NCBI GenBank assembly: GCA_937924555.1
Contig: CALDSN010000167.1
Span: 1 to 8,476 of the forward strand
DNA length: 8,476 nucleotides
Direction of reading: 5' to 3'
Source of the DNA: an uncultured bacterium
GTDB lineage: Bacteria; Cloacimonadota; Cloacimonadia; Cloacimonadales; Cloacimonadaceae
A program made the position numbers and the translations under genes. The notes below the pieces were generated by a model, which searched no databases, had not been told where the DNA came from, and saw nothing but the letters and a program-made list of their open reading frames with translations. Below, one piece after another: positions 6,733-8,476 of the stretch. Each line of letters starts with the position of its first letter. The stretch's first letter is position 1.

Positions 6733-8253
6733 CTACCTTAACACCAGCTTTGCGGTTCTGCTTGCGCCATCTTTGGTGCTCGCCTTCAGCAGATACAGCC
6801 CCACCGGCAGCTTGCCCCATTCACTAGGAAGTTCCCATTGCCCTGCCTTCTCTGCAGAGCTAAAAGTACCCAATTTCTGCCCTTTAAGGTTGAACAGCTC
6901 CACCTTGCTTAAGCTCTCGGCACTATATAGCTTAACTCCCGCTCCTTGCCTTGCGGGGTTGGGATACACCAGTAGCTTCGGGCTTTGCGGGACAGCTATC
7001 TCGTCGGCATTGCTAACCGGTTCTGTGAACAGATACTGTGTGGACAGAGTTATCCCCGGTCGCGCATAAGCCGGCTCTGTTACGGTTGCCGCTGCCCAGA
7101 TGATGTTGCCCGTGGAGGGGATGTATTGCACTGCCAGCAGATTGCTTTCCAAACCCGCAGCTCCGGCAAGCACCTGCCACTGCCTTTTGGCGCTAAGCTG
7201 TGGATTGGTGTATAGCGAATCCTGAATATTGTAATAGCGAGAGCAGCACACCCCACTGGAGAGCACCCGAAAGTGATTGGTAACCGCCAGGTGGTGTGCG
7301 GGTAAATTACCGCTTTGGTTATACAATCTATTTGCTATCGCTCCGTATCTGCGCTCGATGGCACTGCTATACACCGTCCCGTCATTTTCGGATAATGTAT
7401 GTGTGATGCTGGCGGATAGATTTGGCATGGCATCGATGGAGGCGAAGATGTCCAAGGGATTGTGCAGTCCATTTTGGTCGAAGTCCACTCTCTCCAAGCC
7501 CTTTCTGAGGTCAAAGGTAATGGGGTTTAAGCCGTTATAGTCTCCGGATTCATGCTCAGAGCCTACGTTTAATCCCGCAAACACTCCATCCTGGGATATT
7601 GCCGTTATTGCACCGATAAAGCCCGGCATTGTGAAACTAATCCATTTCTGCTCATCCGCTTCAGAGGGGTGGTGCACCACCACCAAAGGGTTATTGATAA
7701 AGGCGGAGTTCTGGCTAACATCCAACAGACGAGTAATCACCGCTGCCCCGACAAGCAAACTATCAGCAGAAGTCGCATTGCCCCAGCTGGAAAGCGATGC
7801 ACAGCCAAGCTGCACACCCTCTCTGCCCTTGGAGCTTCCGCTAATCGCAATCATATCATAACTGGCATTAAGCAGCAGAATATCCTCCGCGCTAAGCTCT
7901 CTGCCCAAACCTGCATGATATAGCGAAATGCCCGTGGCTTCCATACCTGCAATCATGCCGTTTACTTCCTGAGCCATCCTCTCATCCACAACGAAATGCT
8001 CCATGTTATAACTCCAAAGCATATTGTAAAACTCCAGATTGCCGAAGCTATACATCGTCCAATAGAAATCCTGAAACACTTCCTTAATCTGTGGGGCAAG
8101 GTAATACCCCTGGGCATAGCCACGCTGATAGTGATTGCCCCAAACATGCAGTATTTGCTTTTCACTAAACTGGGTAAGACTGCCATTTACTTGGGCAAAC
8201 AGCCCAACAACCGCTGCCAGAAGCAGCAGTAATATCATCACTTTAGCTTTCAT
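6733..8253 (-). CDS. Secreted C45 / phospholipase B-like Ntn-hydrolase with T9SS sorting domain
   Basis: The 506-residue precursor has an N-terminal signal peptide (hydrophobic 5-20, probable cleavage after the LFA at 18-20). The segment HYQRGYAQGYYL at 41-52 matches the RG-A-G motif of C45 acyltransferases and phospholipase B-like proteins. The likely nucleophile is C151 in LGCASLSSWGNAT, which would become N-terminal after self-cleavage between G150 and C151, and the motif AVTNHF (N326) fits the family's conserved Asn. The C-terminal 80 residues (about 427-506) form a type A T9SS sorting domain: VYPNPA at 429-434, then VELFNLKGQ and LPVGLYLLK near the end. The protein should be exported by Sec, cross the outer membrane by T9SS and be released or anchored at the surface. 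Family members cleave amide bonds in peptides, N-acyl amino acids or lipids; which one applies here is not visible. Its stop TAG (6733-6735) is one base from the stop of the convergent gene. Confidence 0.9.
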   Translation of the reverse strand: MKAKVMILLLLLAAVVGLFAQVNGSLTQFSEKQILHVWGNHYQRGYAQGYYLAPQIKEVFQDFYWTMYSFGNLEFYNMLWSYNMEHFVVDERMAQEVNGMIAGMEATGISLYHAGLGRELSAEDILLLNASYDMIAISGSSKGREGVQLGCASLSSWGNATSADSLLVGAAVITRLLDVSQNSAFINNPLVVVHHPSEADEQKWISFTMPGFIGAITAISQDGVFAGLNVGSEHESGDYNGLNPITFDLRKGLERVDFDQNGLHNPLDIFASIDAMPNLSASITHTLSENDGTVYSSAIERRYGAIANRLYNQSGNLPAHHLAVTNHFRVLSSGVCCSRYYNIQDSLYTNPQLSAKRQWQVLAGAAGLESNLLAVQYIPSTGNIIWAAATVTEPAYARPGITLSTQYLFTEPVSNADEIAVPQSPKLLVYPNPARQGAGVKLYSAESLSKVELFNLKGQKLGTFSSAEKAGQWELPSEWGKLPVGLYLLKASTKDGASRTAKLVLR

Positions 8254-8259
8254 TATATA

Positions 8260-8264
8260 TCCTT
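8260..8264 (-). promoter_or_regulatory. Ribosome binding site of the secreted hydrolase gene
   Basis: On the minus strand AAGGA lies six bases before the ATG (8253-8251). It supports the chosen start, which also gives a well-formed signal peptide beginning MKAK. Confidence 0.8.
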
Positions 8265-8283
8265 GTCGTGCATTGTATTGTAT

Positions 8284-8311
8284 ATGATATGCAATAAGTG
8301 CGCCAGCGCAA
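8284..8311 (-). promoter_or_regulatory. Candidate sigma-70-type promoter of the secreted hydrolase gene
   Basis: On the minus strand TTGCGC (8311-8306) and TATCAT (8289-8284) are separated by 16 bases, which would put transcription start near 8277, about 24 bases before the start codon. Both boxes match the consensus at four of six positions. This is a by-eye candidate; AT-rich alternatives such as TATACA just downstream are possible. Confidence 0.35.
8299..8310. promoter_or_regulatory. Short palindrome overlapping the candidate -35 box
   Basis: TGCGC-CA-GCGCA is a perfect 5-base inverted repeat with a two-base centre. The spacer is too small for a stable hairpin, but it would suit a dimeric DNA-binding protein. 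Its right arm overlaps the putative -35 box of the minus-strand gene, the position of a repressor site. No regulator is identified, and chance occurrence is quite possible. Confidence 0.2.
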
Positions 8312-8405
8312 TGCCATAAGCATGAGCTTTGAGTATCTCAACAGCTAAACACTCTATATACTTACTAAAAGATCATGCAGATTATCCTGCCTCTATAGTG
8401 TAGCG

Positions 8406-8440
8406 GGTGACAGATTTGGGTTTTGGTGACAGAAATGGGG
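8406..8440. repeat. Tandem-like direct repeat near the contig end
   Basis: GGTGACAGATTTGGG (8406-8420) and GGTGACAGAAATGGG (8425-8439) agree at 13 of 15 positions and are 19 bases apart. A related pair of words, TAGCGGGTGA (8401-8410) and TAGCGGGTTGA (8455-8465), flanks them. All three reading frames on both strands contain early stops, so the stretch 8380-8476 is non-coding. Multiple short direct repeats with about this spacing are typical of the ends of IS21-like and related elements, but no transposase is in the window. Confidence 0.5.
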
Positions 8441-8476
8441 ATTAAGTTAGAGCTTAGCGGGTTGATTCGGGGTTAG

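Noticed and set aside
6773..8232. Several plus-strand open frames of 76-98 codons opposite the secreted hydrolase
   Set aside because: All are antisense to a gene with complete domain structure, and none has a convincing start site or family pattern.
8372..8390. Terminator-like hairpin GCAG-ATTATC-CTGC in the last intergenic region
   Set aside because: The stem is only four base pairs and no T-tract follows on either strand; no gene ends there.
8405..8472. G-quadruplex formed by the spaced GGG runs at the contig end
   Set aside because: The loops between successive G-runs are about 10-18 bases, too long for a typical stable quadruplex.

Overview
The window reads as one end of a metagenome-derived contig of about 50% G+C. 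The first 46 bases are not genomic: they match the Illumina TruSeq index (P7-side) adapter, including a 6-base index. Biological sequence begins at about position 47. The organism is probably a member of the Fibrobacteres-Chlorobi-Bacteroidetes (FCB) superphylum. The reason is that the secreted protein on the minus strand ends in a type IX secretion (T9SS) type A sorting domain. A Cloacimonadota-like bacterium would fit, but that is an inference from general character and not a measured placement.

Layout: positions 47-6731 form one tightly packed plus-strand run of seven genes: recJ (5' end missing), a beta-propeller-like lipoprotein, lnt (apolipoprotein N-acyltransferase), a MerR-type regulator, glyQ (glycyl-tRNA synthetase alpha subunit), a nucleotidyltransferase-like protein of unknown function, and an N-formylglutamate amidohydrolase (FGase)-family protein. 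Junctions are 4-base stop/start overlaps (lipoprotein/lnt, lnt/merR, merR/glyQ) or gaps of 1-9 bases, so this looks like a single translationally coupled operon with no internal promoter or terminator that I can see. Facing it, with stop codons separated by one base, is a minus-strand gene (6733-8253) for a secreted Ntn-type (C45 / phospholipase B-like) hydrolase with a signal peptide and a T9SS tail. The last 223 bases (8254-8476) are non-coding. They hold that gene's ribosome binding site, a probable promoter and a small palindrome, and end in a G-rich stretch with a 19-base-spaced direct repeat that may be the edge of a mobile element.

How the genes fit together: recJ (single-strand exonuclease for recombination and mismatch repair), lnt (last step of lipoprotein maturation) and glyQ (translation) are housekeeping genes of unrelated pathways. 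The clearest functional pairing is the lipoprotein directly upstream of lnt, the enzyme expected to N-acylate it. glyQ is not followed by glyS; in its place is an uncharacterised pair (nucleotidyltransferase-like plus FGase-like). I see no CRISPR array, defence system, tRNA or rRNA. The more notable items are the adapter artefact and its effect on the recJ start, the glyQ/glyS separation, the unknown two-gene pair, the secreted Ntn-hydrolase, and the terminal repeats.
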